Source: Albula goreensis (lineage: Eukaryota > Chordata > Actinopteri > Albuliformes > Albulidae). Taken from it: a DNA stretch of 64,000 bases. Shown here piece by piece: positions 24,325 to 36,700 of this stretch. Position numbers and translations under genes: made by a program. How positions within the stretch are numbered: position 1 is the first letter of the stretch; every line of letters begins with the position of its first letter. The notes below the pieces were generated by a model. It worked only from the letters and a program-made list of their open reading frames with translations, was not told the DNA's origin and searched no databases. The stretch is taken from positions 12,805,131 through 12,869,130 of the forward strand of contig CM040742.1 in NCBI GenBank assembly GCA_022829145.1. The letters are read 5' to 3'.

Positions 24325-27300
24325 GTCAGTTAACCTTACCAGTGCTCGGTACTTTCGTGGACATTGTTTTTATTGTTGGTATTTATTGGTCTTTATAACT
24401 AGGTAGCATAATTAAGTGTGACTATGTGATGTGACTATATGTGTTTGGCAGCTAGCTAAATAGTACCTTTCTGGCCAGTGTGGGCAAAATAGCCAGCTAA
24501 AGTTTAGTACATCTCTAATAGCTGGCTTCATTAACTCTAGCTAACCTGTTAGCTACCTTTACAAGTTGCTTTCACGTGTGTACTCAAGCTTGACTCTCTG
24601 AAATGCTTTAGTTTACATTTAACAATATATTGAAATCAGTGACTTGTTTCCTGCAAATGTATCTGATGTTTTGTAGATCACTTAAATTGCGGTTGTTTAG
24701 TGAACTGGGGCAGTTGACAGCAACTTGACAGCCCTAGAATTATAGCTGAATTTAATTAGTAGTCGCTGAGGAGGTATCTGGGACAAGAGCGAAGAAGTTT
24801 AGAACAGTGCAGTGACAGACGAAAATCCAATTCGGATACCTACAGTTGCAACTCGAATAAGTTTGGTGCTGTGCTGTGTATCGACCTTCAGAGTTGATCC
24901 AACTTCAACTTCACTTTCTGAATACTACCACCTCTGTACTGTTGTAAATTAGCTTACTGATGGGTAATTGTACACACATTGCATCAATAGTGCTATCAAC
25001 CATTTTACTGGTTACATTCAAAGAGCAAATCCAATATTGGTAAACGACGGTCTTAATCTCTAAACACAAGTGTTGTGTCTCACCAGGATTTGTGCTTGGA
25101 GGTGCATTTGGCGTTTTCACGGCGGGCATCGACACAAACGTCGGATTCGACCCTAAGGATCCAATGAGGACACCAACAGCCAGAGAAGTGCTGAAAGACA
25201 TGGGGCAAAGGGGAATGTCTTACGCCAAAAACTTTGCCATCGTGGGCGCGATGTTTTCGTGCACAGAATGCTTGATTGAATCAGTAAGTTAGAAGGTTTT
25301 CCTTTTGTTTCTCTCGCGTCTTGGCACCTTATACATATAAAGTAACACAAGCTCTATGAAGCTCTATTTATTGAATATGTTAACTTGCACAGCGGCGTGA
25401 TAAAGCTTGTTTTTTTAACTAATTCATTGCTGGAAAAAGCATATGCAGTATATCACATACCAAAAAGTGCAGGGCAACACTTCAAATGGCCACACACAAA
25501 CTCACTGGGATGCAGACAGAGTTATCAGTGACTTACGTGTCTCCTTACTTTTTTCAAACCATGGTGGAAACGTTTTTGACACTCAGACCATGAATCGAAC
25601 CCAGGTCTTCGTCACAAAATCCTAAATTCTTACTGTTTTTGTTAAACAAGAAGAAGAGAGAATAAGTTGTCTTCATCTCCACACTTTCAAATTCACGCTT
25701 CCTGCAGCTCCTCTTTCAACAGTGATATTCGTGAAACCACACCTTTGTCACCTGTTGGATGGAATTGCACATGACCCAAACAAGTTTTTATATTTGTGGT
25801 GTGTGTATGCATGTTACTTGTTAGTCCCTAAACCTGTAATGCATAGTCTTAAATTTGACTGCTCAGTTTAAGTTTTCATTAATGTGTAATGGTGTCATAC
25901 TGCCCCCTGCTGGTTCATTCATGTTATGTTGATCAAAGGAATCGGAAGGAGATATGCAGCTTGAGGCAGGGAATACCAGTTAGCAGCTTTAGTTGGTCTA
26001 TCCCATGACTTTTCATTTTGCTGTTGATGTTCACATGGGCTGCCAAATCATACAATACCATTCCAAACCATTACATTCTTAAGAACGTAAGAAATGTTCC
26101 AGAATGAAACCTGTTAGTGGCTGTACTACGTTGTTCCTGGCCTAGATTTTGCTCCCTTAGCGTTGATGACATTGCTGTACAGAGTGAAGACTGACAGCTA
26201 TAAACCATGTATTAGATCAGGGAACCCCATGGGACCAGCCAGTGTCCCAGTTATTCCTAATCTTGAATAATTTAGAGGGCAAGTGGCAGTGCAATACTTC
26301 TCTTGTGTGCACTAAAATGAAATATTAATTTATTAAGTCCCAGCACCAATAAAACATGATTTTTTGAATGTTTAGTTTAGAAGATGATTTAATATGTAAC
26401 TACATTTTTTTAAAAAATGTAATTTTGAATATTATTTTATTCACATAAATGTAGTTGAATGCCATATTGTGATTTGTATGGAACACATTTCCCCTGTGTA
26501 TTGTAGAAAAAAGCCACAAGTATCCAAACCGGTTCACACTGCCTCGGTAGGGAGTGATGGCATGTATAGTTAATGTGATTTGTGTCTGCAGATGTTTTTC
26601 TCTGTTAGGGATCTCTTTTTGTGTGTGAGTAGTCTTTCACTTCTGGATACATGTTGAACTTACCAGATTACATACTATGGGCATTTCCACTAGATTATGT
26701 ATGTACTTGTGATTAAACTCTGTTACTATGGCTGTAATTGTGCCTGTTGAATTGTTATTTGTTTCAGTTAATAACTTAGTGTCCTTGAAGTTAATGAAGT
26801 TCTCCGTGTAAATGAATATTTCCACATTCCTGGTCTCTTTGGGATTATGCTTCTCTGGTCTAGGTGTTATTGCACCTGTCTTTGCATTTTAAATCGCTCT
26901 CTGTCAGTGTCTGCTATATGCTTGTATTTCGGTGTAATGATATATTGGGTGTCAACCTTATTTTCAGGCCTGGTTTTGGTCTTTTTGACTACATAGTGGG
27001 TTTGTATAAGTGAATCTGTTCTGATACTAACCTGTTTCGTTTTACTCTTCAGCACAGGGGGAAGTCTGACTGGAAAAATGCAGTCTACAGTGGCTGTGTA
27101 ACAGGAGGAGCGATCGGATTCAGAGGTAGGATTTTATTTATAAAAATATAATATATATTTTATTTATTTTTTTTTTTTTAAAAAAGCTTTCATGAAATGA
27201 GGGGAAGATGTTTTGTTATTATAGGAAGTGCACAGTATGGCCTAACTCTATTTTCAATTTAAGTATTCCAAACCTGAATTCCATTCTGGTATTCCAAACC

Positions 27301-27523
27301 AGAAAGGAAGGTGCTTGGAAGCTAGGAGACCTCAGGTTTAAAAACAAATATACTTGACTTTCATTACACAGGAGCTGTGGTAACCACTGGTTGTCTAAAC
27401 TGTAAGTATTAAAAGGGTAAATAAATTCTCCTCTTCCCTTTGACAGCTGGGCTGAAGGCAGGAGTGCTAGGCTGTGGAGGTTTTGCAGCCTTTTCTGCAG
27501 CAATAGAGTACTATCTACGATGA
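24066..27523 (+). CDS. TIMM22: TIMM22, mitochondrial inner membrane import translocase subunit Tim22 (whole gene, 4 exons)
   Basis: TIMM22 is the channel-forming core of the TIM22 complex. It inserts multispanning carrier proteins into the mitochondrial inner membrane. Join 24066-24324, 25087-25283, 27053-27125 and 27447-27523: 606 nt, 201 aa plus stop, close to human TIMM22 (194 aa). All three introns are GT/AG with matching phases (1, 0, 1). The Tim17/Tim22/Tim23-type Gly-rich membrane segments are present: VGGFVLGGAFGVFTAGI at residues 85-101, NFAIVGAMFS at 135-144, SGCVTGGAIGFRAG at 165-178 and AGVLGCGGFAAFSAAIEYY at 181-199. Cys76 (MESCTF) and Cys145 (FSCTE) correspond to the cysteine pair reported to form a disulfide in the human protein. 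The N-terminus is Ser/Gly-rich and variable, as usual. The next gene, ABR, converges on it, as in mammals. Confidence 0.97.
24325..25086 (+). other. TIMM22: TIMM22 intron 1
   Basis: 762 bp, GT...AG, ending in gtctcaccag. No recognised element inside. Confidence 0.9.
25087..25283 (+). CDS. TIMM22: TIMM22 exon 2
   Basis: 197 nt coding for residues 87-152, from GFVLGG to the phase-0 end at CLIES, with a consensus donor TCA|GTAAGT. It includes the first Gly-rich membrane segment, the intermembrane-space loop (TNVGFDPKDPMRTPT) and Cys145. Confidence 0.96.
25284..27052 (+). other. TIMM22: TIMM22 intron 2
   Basis: 1769 bp of AT-rich sequence. A short tRNA/SINE-like remnant (atgaatcgaacccaggtc, near 25590) is the only repeat trace seen. 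Confidence 0.85.
27053..27125 (+). CDS. TIMM22: TIMM22 exon 3
   Basis: 73 nt, residues 153-176 (HRGKSDWKNA...AIGFR) plus one base. The acceptor is ctcttcag and the donor AGAG|GTAGGA. HRGKSDWKN is a strongly conserved TIMM22 stretch. Confidence 0.95.
27447..27523 (+). CDS. TIMM22: TIMM22 exon 4 and stop
   Basis: 77 nt after tttgacag, encoding AGLKAGVLGCGGFAAFSAAI followed by EYYLR and TGA. The C-terminus agrees with vertebrate TIMM22, which ends in YYLR. Confidence 0.96.
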
Positions 27524-28400
27524 GTACTACCATGGAACTGGCTAGTACTTTTATTTTAAATGGTATTTGTGGTCTGTGGATTCCCACCCGAGTGGCATTG
27601 ACTGTCTGACTCTGCAAGATGGGTAGACATGGCTGAAGATCATCTATGACCAAGGAATCATGTTTGTGTGCATCTGTGGACTACAGGGACCAGAAGGCTC
27701 TTTGAGCTTTTTTCCCCCAGATGCTTCATATTGTCAGTAAATACTGTGCAACGCCCAGGTCTCCAGATTTTATGTCAGCTTCTACATTTTCACTGTATCA
27801 GTTACACTGTCTTGATGTTTTAGATAACATTTCTTCTTAAGGTTGTGAATGACAGCTGAAGTTGGTTTGTACCTTTGTCTCGAAATGAAACATTTTACTG
27901 TGGTTTAAACTATGAGTAAGCTGGCACTGGCATGTACAGGGAAGTTAGCTGTGGGGTAAATGGTGGAAATAAGCCCCTTCATACATACTGGCCCTCCAAG
28001 AGTTATCTGTGCCTCGTCCCCAAGTGTAGAAACAGTGCTGCTGAGCTCTTGAGCTCGAAGGTATGGGAATCGGTGGGTTTTTTTTTTTTTTTAAAGCTTT
28101 GTGTTCAACTCCTTTCCCTGCTCTTTGAGCATGAAGACCCAACTGTACAGCCATAGAGGGCTGGATTTGACCTCTGTTGTGAAATCAGAATGTTAATTTG
28201 GCACAGTGGATTCTCTTGAAAGATTTGTTCAATATTTATTGAAATCAATATTAAAACAATGTATATGAATACTAATTATAACTTTGAATTTATTGCCATT
28301 CAGTTGTGGGCTTTCCCTTCAGACGGTGCAGAAATATCACTCAAAAATCTTTCAAACCCTCCATACAGCTGTGTTGTCAATAAATGAAGTACATAAAAGG
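27524..28400 (+). other. TIMM22: TIMM22 3'UTR
   Basis: The stretch from the stop to the AATAAA at 28379-28384, with cleavage expected about 15-25 nt later. It contains a poly(T) run near 28079-28092. The end position is inferred. Confidence 0.65.
28379..28384 (+). terminator. TIMM22: Polyadenylation signal AATAAA (TIMM22)
   Basis: Perfect AATAAA on the plus strand, about 860 bp after the TIMM22 stop. It is followed by further A-rich and GT-containing sequence. Confidence 0.55.
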
Positions 28401-28741
28401 TAAAATACAAAATGTGGCTTGTATTCAGGCTGAAAAAGCTCAGTTTTGTGCATCATCACTGCCACACATTGCTGTAGGATGATACATGTGTTTGGATTTT
28501 AATGTTAATTTGACCTTTTCTATATAATCAGAGCAGGTCAACTGACAGCTCAATTGTCTTCTGCACTGAATTGAATAGATGTAGGTGGGGAATGTGAGAA
28601 ATTGTGCAGATAAGGTGGTCAGATATGAAGAGCCCATTTCCACTTATGTGAACTGGACACCCCTACTTCTACTGGAACTGACACCAAATGCACGAAGTAT
28701 CTACACAACATCGACCCAAAGCAAGTTGTGTTTGGTACACT

Positions 28742-28752
28742 TTTATTTTATT
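28742..28752 (-). terminator. ABR: Overlapping polyadenylation signals (ABR)
   Basis: TTTATTTTATT on the plus strand reads as two overlapping AATAAA hexamers on the minus strand. Confidence 0.5.
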
Positions 28753-30104
28753 TTCCTAAAAAAAAAAAAAAGTTCACATCAACATTAACCCTTATTGTTA
28801 ATACAGTATGTACTCAATTTCTTCCAATGGAAGTAAAATACACGGTTTTGATTTTCTTTTAATCTTATATTAAAAATATCAAATAGTACTCATCTAACAG
28901 TGCTTAATTTAAGATATGTCGTGGGCTTGATAGCAGAAAGGTTGGATTTGCGCGGCGCCGGACATGGGAGGGCGGCAGGAAACCGACCTTTGTGTTACCC
29001 AGCCTTATCGCTGACGAGCTGAACATGCAACGAGGGCAATCACACAAATCATCCCATGGTTACACAAGAATGCTGTCATACACAGAACTGCCTCCGACTT
29101 TTTTTTTTTTTTTTTTTTCCAAAAGAAGCATTTTTTTCCATTTTAGTTTTTAAAGTAATTTTTCAAAACCTTTAATCTATGGTTTCCATTCCAAATTTTA
29201 AACAAAATGCTCACGAATCAAACTGTCAGAATTTGTACATCAGTGTTTTTTTTTTTCCTTTTTCGTTTTGTTACAGTACAGCTCAGCCAAACATTGACTG
29301 TAAAGGAGAAGATGAACTAAAAAAAGAAAAACATCACTACCTGATAAACTTCAAACAATGAACTCCGTGGAGTGATTCTATAGATGTACTGGACTGTACA
29401 GGCACACGTAATATATATATTTATAATAAATAGGGCAAATTTGGCCTGGACTCAACACAAGAGGGCGGTGCTCTTGAACTGGGATGCCTTGTCAGCATTG
29501 CACAGAACCAATGAGAGCAGAAGAGAGCTGCAGAGGCCAGTCTCCCTCCATGCTCTCAGTGTTACGCACACACACACACGACCCCTCTAATCACATGCAC
29601 AAAAAGCAGAGGAAATCAAAAAGATAAACTATCAAACAAATAATATTTATAAAATATGTAAATGCCATTTTCTGGAATGCCTCTGGAGAACAAAGAAAAA
29701 AACAAACAAAAAATTAGTAACAGAACATTCTGGAAACAAAATATTACACACCAGTCAGATGCCACCATAATTTGCGAATGGTCACTATGTGTTCTCGCTC
29801 CACTGCTAGACTGACAGGTTTCTTTCTCAGTTATGACACTGTGACATTAAGGAATCATTTTTGTCCCAAACTTTTGGGAGGGATGGGCAGTGGGGAGCTG
29901 ACAGTGAGTGCAGTGCTCTCTTCCCCCGTCCCCATTTCAAAAAGGAAAAGAACAGAAACCAAAGTGTAATGAAAAGTGTAATGACCGTGTCTTTCCCCCC
30001 TGGGCAGTATGGCTAACAGGAGAGAGCAGAGCTGCACCTGGTCTAAGCTCAGCCTCCTCTTCCTGAAACAGGGACACAAATGCTATTGGGTAGTGTGTGC
30101 ATGA

Positions 30105-30360
30105 ACATGTGAGTGTGTGTATATCTGTATGTGTGTGTCCATGTACATGTACGTGTGTGTGTGCACGCGTGGGGGGGGTCCATCTGCATGTGCTTGCGCA
30201 ATTATATGTACATGTGTGTTCATGCGTCTGTATGGAGTTACATGTAAGTGTGTGCACTCGTGAATTTGTGTTTGGATGTATGTATACGTGTTTGCACATG
30301 TGTCTTTGTGTAGCATACATGCATATGTGTGCGTGTGTGTGTATGTGTGGGGAGGGGTGG
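30105..30360. repeat. GT-rich imperfect microsatellite
   Basis: About 250 bp of TGTG units with scattered AC interruptions, plus a G9 run near 30170. It lies within the predicted ABR 3'UTR. Confidence 0.9.
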
Positions 30361-30648
30361 GGGGGAAAGTGGGGAATAGGGGAGCTGGACAGAGGCAGGA
30401 GAAGTCAGTAGGTCTGTGGCTTTAGCCAGTCTCCAGCCCTCAGGCCCAGGCAGACAGGATCCAGCGCTCCAGCAAAGGAAAGCGCACAGTGGCTTCTGAT
30501 TCCCAGTTTTTCATGGGTCTCATTTTGAATTTGTTTTCTGTCTCTTGTTGATGCTGGACAGTTAAAAAGGTGTGTGAGGGGAGTGGGGTGACAGGGCGAG
30601 GGGAAGGCGAGGAGGAGATGGACGGTCTCCAGGAGACGGTTGCCATGG

Positions 30649-30738
30649 CTACACGTCGGTGGAGAAGTAGAGGGTGTTCCGCTTGAGCTCCGTGAAGGAG
30701 ATGGGTGGGTGCTGCAGGTAATAGAGGAGCACCTGGAC
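30649..30738 (-). CDS. ABR: ABR last coding exon
   Basis: 90 nt, phase 0, encoding [20 protein letters not shown] followed by NTLYFSTDV and TAG. The acceptor is CCTCAG. It matches the ABR C-terminus as recalled, with Thr in place of Ala before ELKR. Confidence 0.96.
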   Translation of the reverse strand, partial: VQVLLYYLQHPPISFTELKRNTLYFSTDV

Positions 30739-33700
30739 CTGAGGGAGGAAGAGGAGAGACATGCTGACACACCACACAACACTCCCACCCTTCCTACCCA
30801 TATGATACAGTCCTATATCAGAATCAGTAAGTGGCCATAGGAGTATCAGGAAACCTAATTACACTAATTCAGGTTACACCACATTGGAGTGACAGGCTAT
30901 CAGGCTCATGGTGTAAATGTACGGTTAATGTAGAACTGGCACTGGTAACCACCCATTCTTTCTCTTGCCTCCCCTCCCCCCCGACACAGTAGCCATGGTA
31001 GCAGAGTCCAGGGAAACAGGCTGTTAGGCATGGTGCCCAATCAGTTGAATGCGACTGAGTGAGGGGGCAGGTTCTCATGACTGCGCACAACAGCCGCCTG
31101 CACTCCACACCAGCCAACAGACACACAAACAATTTTGGCAGCCACAATTTAAAACACCCAGTAAAAAGTTGTCAACAAAGATAAAAGTACTTAACTCATT
31201 GGTCATTGACTGGCTAAGTAATCCAAACACCTTGTTTCAATGGCCTAAATACAAACTGAGTTTGACACCCTTGATGTAAATTATTACCTCTGCTTGTTGT
31301 GTTTTTTATGCATCTGGTTACTTATGCTTTTATGTTCATGCCTGCAACCCTCTGAGGCAGCTGAAGACTGGATGCCATTATTGCACTGGGCGCAAGTCTC
31401 CACTTTTTTTTCCCCCTTTTTGGACACTACATAAGGGAAGGGGACAATTTTGCCTGAGAAAGCACACATCGTGTAAATAATTATTTGCACTCTAAACAGA
31501 GCTAACTTCCTGACTGGTTTAACTGAACCTTATGAACTGCAACCTGTGGAGCCAATGCCTCTGTACTAAAATAAAGACGCATCTCAAAACAAGTTTGGCT
31601 TTGCAGCTGTCCAATCAGGGCAAAGCCATTATCACAGCTGTCCAATTAGGACAAGGTTGTGTTTCACAGCTGTCAAATCACTGGGTTTTCCAGAACACTG
31701 TTTTGTTACAACAGTAACTAAAAAGTCATAATCACTAGCTTAGGAGTAGTGACCACTTTTACATCTGTGATGTTCTGACCAGCATATGTCTCAACAAAGT
31801 TGAGCAGGAAAATCAGAAAATAAAATCTTAAAATGCAACAAAAATGTTTTGGCTGAATAAACTTTCAGTATTACGTCAGCCTTTCCCTAGGGAGCACTGT
31901 TCTTCTCTGTTTTGTTAGAAATCATGAGGGAGCTCAGAGACTGGTTTTACTAACTGGCTGCTGGAGTGGACGTGCTCAGAGTTCAGCAGAGGAGGTCACT
32001 GAGAGCCGTCGGGTCGAGTTTATTTATCCCTTGTGACCTCATGGGTACCTCTAATGAACAGGTCAAACAACACTCCGAAGAAAATAAATCTCATTCAAAA
32101 AGCAGATGATGGATTTTTTTCCATGTTTATTTCTTTCCCCCCCCATTTACTTTAGAGCACGGGATTCCTGTTTAAATTTAGGCGGTGTTGGCGGAGAAAC
32201 TTCCTGTTTATCAAAGATCCAGCTGCTCTAGCTGCTGGGTAATCTATCCTAAAAATTAGGATGTATTTTGTGTTTTAGATATTTCAGGAAGCCATCAAGG
32301 TAATTTTCCCGACCCTTAAGGTAATATTATTTATATTTTAAAATATATTAGGGTAATTCTGGGAGCAAGTGAAAGTTAAGATGCGTCAAGGGTTTGGCAA
32401 TCCTTTATGCCAGAAATGCCAGCCTTCTTCCAGACACGTTATTCAGTCACACGCTGGCCCTCCCACAGGTCTAATAACAATCCAAACATAATCCAAGCAG
32501 CTCTATAAACACCATCTCATTACCATTGGAATCCTGCATATCTGTTTGAACTGATGTTGATTAATTCTGCAGTTAATTCTTGTGCTGTGGCCAAAGTAAT
32601 TAGTGAGGATAATGAAATTTTGTTTTGAACAAGAAAATAACTATTAGTTCTGAGTAGCTTATCACTCCAATGTGGTGCAACTCCAGAAATGTGCTTCGTG
32701 AATAATCCATTGAGTCTTGTGAGGGTGAGTGCATAAATTGGACCTACAGTGGCACTGGCTGTGGAAATAAAAACATTTTTAATTGGTTCAATGGAATCAA
32801 TGATTGGCAGGTGAGTGTGACTACTCCCTAACAGGGTTCATGAAAACAAATTTCATCCATCTCTAATGTAATATATTGTAATGCCACGCCTACCTGAGCC
32901 ATGACGTCATGTGACCATATGTCAGAAGCCAGCGTTATGTGCGCTTTGCTGCTCTCTGACTCAGAGGGCCTAAGAAGGGTGGGGCCGAACACGGTTGCCA
33001 GGTTGTGGAGGGACATCTTGTTGATTGGCTCCTTCTCTGCGACCCTGTGGAAAGAAAGGGTAAAACGTGCTAAAGGGGCTACAATCCTTCGATTGAAACT
33101 AACGGGCAAGTATACAAGGGCATGGTAGACATAGTCCTCACAGCCACCACGTATCCTGCCCCCCTCTCCAGCACATACAGATCGCTGTTCTCCAGCAGGG
33201 CCCTCAGCTGTGACCTCACCTCACGTAGGGCTCTGAATCTAATTCACAGCACAAGACAGCACGCCCCCTAACCCCCACAAGCCCCCCGGCCACCCCCCAC
33301 CACACACTCCGCTTGTGTGTGTTCAGATCCCCATCCCTTCAGAGATAGCCCATGGGCAAAACTTCTTTAATCTATCGTTGCCTCTTTTCTTCAAAAGCGC
33401 TGCTAAATATATCCAGATGTACAAACAAAAAAGGAAAAAGAGACAGAACCCCAGTTGCCCAAACAGATATGTGTCTATGTGTGTGTGTATTGTTTTTTAT
33501 ATTTTGAATCTAAAGCTTTATTGGCATCTCCTCCCAGGAGACGTCTCTTTGATCTCTACTCGTCTGGCGTCTCTCACAAACAAGAAGTCGTGTCACGTAG
33601 AGGGTTTACATGCAGGACGTTCGGTCACAACCCCAGGCCCTGTTTAACTAGTCTCCATTACCCACTCAGCTATTGTACACCCTGGAAATATCCAATCCAA

Positions 33701-36700
33701 TCTCTGTGGCACATGCAGGGAAAATATACATTTAATAACCCTTAAATAATACTTTCAGTTTGAAGTATAGACTGAGATGGTTACATGCTAAAACAATGGC
33801 ATTATTAAAACACAATATTTTCACAATTTTATCCCCTTGTTGGTGAAACCAACCAAAGCAAGCAAATAATCTTTCAGCCTTCAAGTCCGACCCCCTGCTA
33901 CCAGATCTGTGATGTGAGGAAAATAACGCTGATATTAATTTCACAATGACTGACTGCTCATTTCCCAAACATCATTGCCTTGTGATCTCCGACCCTGCAT
34001 GACCTCAGCAGATCCTTGTTTCGCTTAAACACTATGAGCTCATTCATAATGCACTAAGAAGTAAGAGTACTGATCTAGGATATTTTGCCTTTTAGTTTAA
34101 TATGAATACTCTTGGGATATGGACATGGGAAAACTGATCCAAGACCAGCACTCCAACCCATAGATGCTGTACCAACACTGGCAAAGGATTATGTGCGGCA
34201 TACAATGAGTAGGGCTGTAATTCCATAAATGGCCAGCAGGGGTCTACATGCATTCTGAATTTTTATTGTAGTTGCTCCGGTGAATGTGTCCACGCAGTTT
34301 CTTTGGAATGGACCAGTGTTTTGTGTTAACAAGGGGATGTGGAAGGACGTGCTAATGTTCACACTGCACTGCAGGGGGGAGTATGTGCACTGAATGGCCA
34401 CCAGCTCTTTGAACAGACCTTTCTCTGGCTTTTCTTACAGACCCTGATATTTCAATAGCAAGGTTTTACATGACTGGTAACTGTGTTTTATGCAAGCTAT
34501 GAAAAACATCCTATCGGGTATTGTTAGCCATTGCAGAGTGTTGTAACCTTTTGTCCTTACCAATAAAACTTAAAGAGAAACTCTTGATTTTTTAACCATG
34601 TGTTGGAGCAGTAAATACATAGCAGAAATTACCGAAAAAAAATTCTTTTTGGTTGAAGTATTGGTTTAACCGAGAAGCAGGAATTATTGTATAATACAGT
34701 AATAATCTTTTCTATAGAACTCATTATTAAACATATGCTGACTCAACTTTAGTTAAATTGTAAGAATGTGTGTGTATATATGTGTGTGTGAGTGTGCGTG
34801 TGCGCACGCGCGTGTGTGTGTGTGTGTATATGTGTGTGAGTGTGACTGTCTCACCTCTTTAGGTGCTCCAGCAGAGTGAGGAAGGTGATGAGATTGGGGT
34901 CGGGCAGTGAGCGCAGTAGATGCATCATGCAGTTCTCCTTTGCTGCTGGGTCTGACAGCGCTGCAAGGAAACAGGAACACATTTAACCACATACTGCACA
35001 GCTTTCCCCAGTGGCACCCCCTATAGACATGGAGGTCAACCAAGAACTACAGAGAGGAGCATCACAGGTTATCATACAAAAATCTATGTGGTAGGAAGAT
35101 TTCCTGGGATTTTTTTGACTGCAGAGAGACTGTAAAGATTTTTTCAGAGGGAATTTGACTACAAAACTGGAGTTAAAACCCCTACTCTCAGTGCTTAGTT
35201 CCATGTGATCACCCACAGCTGGACCTTGATTTTACATCTCCTCCACAAAGATGGATCCTCCCAAAGCAGTGGTTTTGAGACTTTGTCCTTTGGGAGCGAT
35301 GCTCATGCTGGTTCATGCCAAATAATTAAAAAGTTCGACCATCATTTTTTTTCCCCGAATGTACTGTTTTGCTTTTTGGAGGTTTGGCTCATTTAACATT
35401 TGCTTTTTCTATTGAATTGTGGTTGGAAAGAAAACCAGCACACACCAGGATCCACCAGGGTTGAGTTAGAGAACCACTATTTAACAGAACATTATGTAAT
35501 GTGATGTCAAAAAGTTTTTTTATTCATTTCTTGTAAAGGAAATCTCTCTTTTTTCTAATTTCTTGCCTTTTTAGGAGATACAAAAATAATGTTATAGCAC
35601 CAAACAATAAGTACAATGCAGCTGAAATGTAAATTTAAGTCAAAATAAGTACCTATCCCCTCCATGAAGGCCGGGTATAGTCGGTCTGTGAGCAGCGGTT
35701 CCGGAAGCTCGCGGAAGTACAGCTTCAGTGTTCCCGCGATGGCGTTAATGTCCATGTCACTCAGCATCACCAGGATGTCTTTGGTATCTGAGAAAGGAGG
35801 AGAGGTGCGTTCACATTTTTATTAATCATTATCACAAATTTTGAGCGGCTGCAAATATTTTATCACAATGAACAAGCTCTATTTAGCATGGCCGCAACAT
35901 CAATTAAAGCGCTGCCATTTACTAAGGTCTAGGTGATATATTCACACTGTTAATATACTGCCGAGAAGGATGAAAGGTAGGAAAGTTCAGTTCAGGTGTG
36001 GAAAAGGCAGAGATGAAAAAAAAAGCTGCTCTTACTCGTGTCAAATGCAGCTTTCAGAGCCTGGATGTCAGTGGCCACCCCCGAGATTCTGTAGATGCCC
36101 ACTTCGTCGATGCCTCTCTTCTCCACCTCCTCAATGCACTGACGGACAATGTAAGGCACCTTGGAGCGTTCCCGCCTACAGAGAAAAAGCAGCCCTGTGA
36201 TTGGCTCTCTTGAAGCAAAGTGTTCAGGACATTTACACCCACTGGGATGAGTAGCTATGGCAACGTTTACTGTTATTCTTTCAAGCTTCAATAATTATTT
36301 CACTTAATCGATTGGGGGGAAAATCATCAAATAAAATTTGGCACATTAGGACATAAGAAGACATTATGATCAGACCATTCAGCCCTGCTCCACTGATCAT
36401 TTACCTACAGTCTAAAAGTGTCCAGCAATTAAATCATCTTTGAATCAGTGTGTTTATTAGAATCTCTTCAGCCCATCATGGGGTTATTCTGCCAAGACTC
36501 CATGAAAGGATTATATACATGGCATTCACTATATCTGCAACATACACACTAATAGTTACCTTATTCTCAGCTTTGACAATAAACCCTATACACCTGCATT
36601 AAAAGACTGGCCTTATTTACTTACATTTGTAAATTATACATTAACTACATATTCACTAATAATTGGCATATCTTCAAATGAATGTCTAAACTTTAATAGC

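Larger units (their letters stand above)
28720..30648 (-). other. ABR: ABR 3'UTR
   Basis: About 1.9 kb between the ABR stop and overlapping minus-strand AATAAA signals at 28742-28752. It includes T/A tracts (29099-29118), a GT-rich block at 30105-30360 that reads CA-rich in the transcript, and a CpG-containing patch near 28945-28990. The 3' end is inferred from the signals only. Confidence 0.55.
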
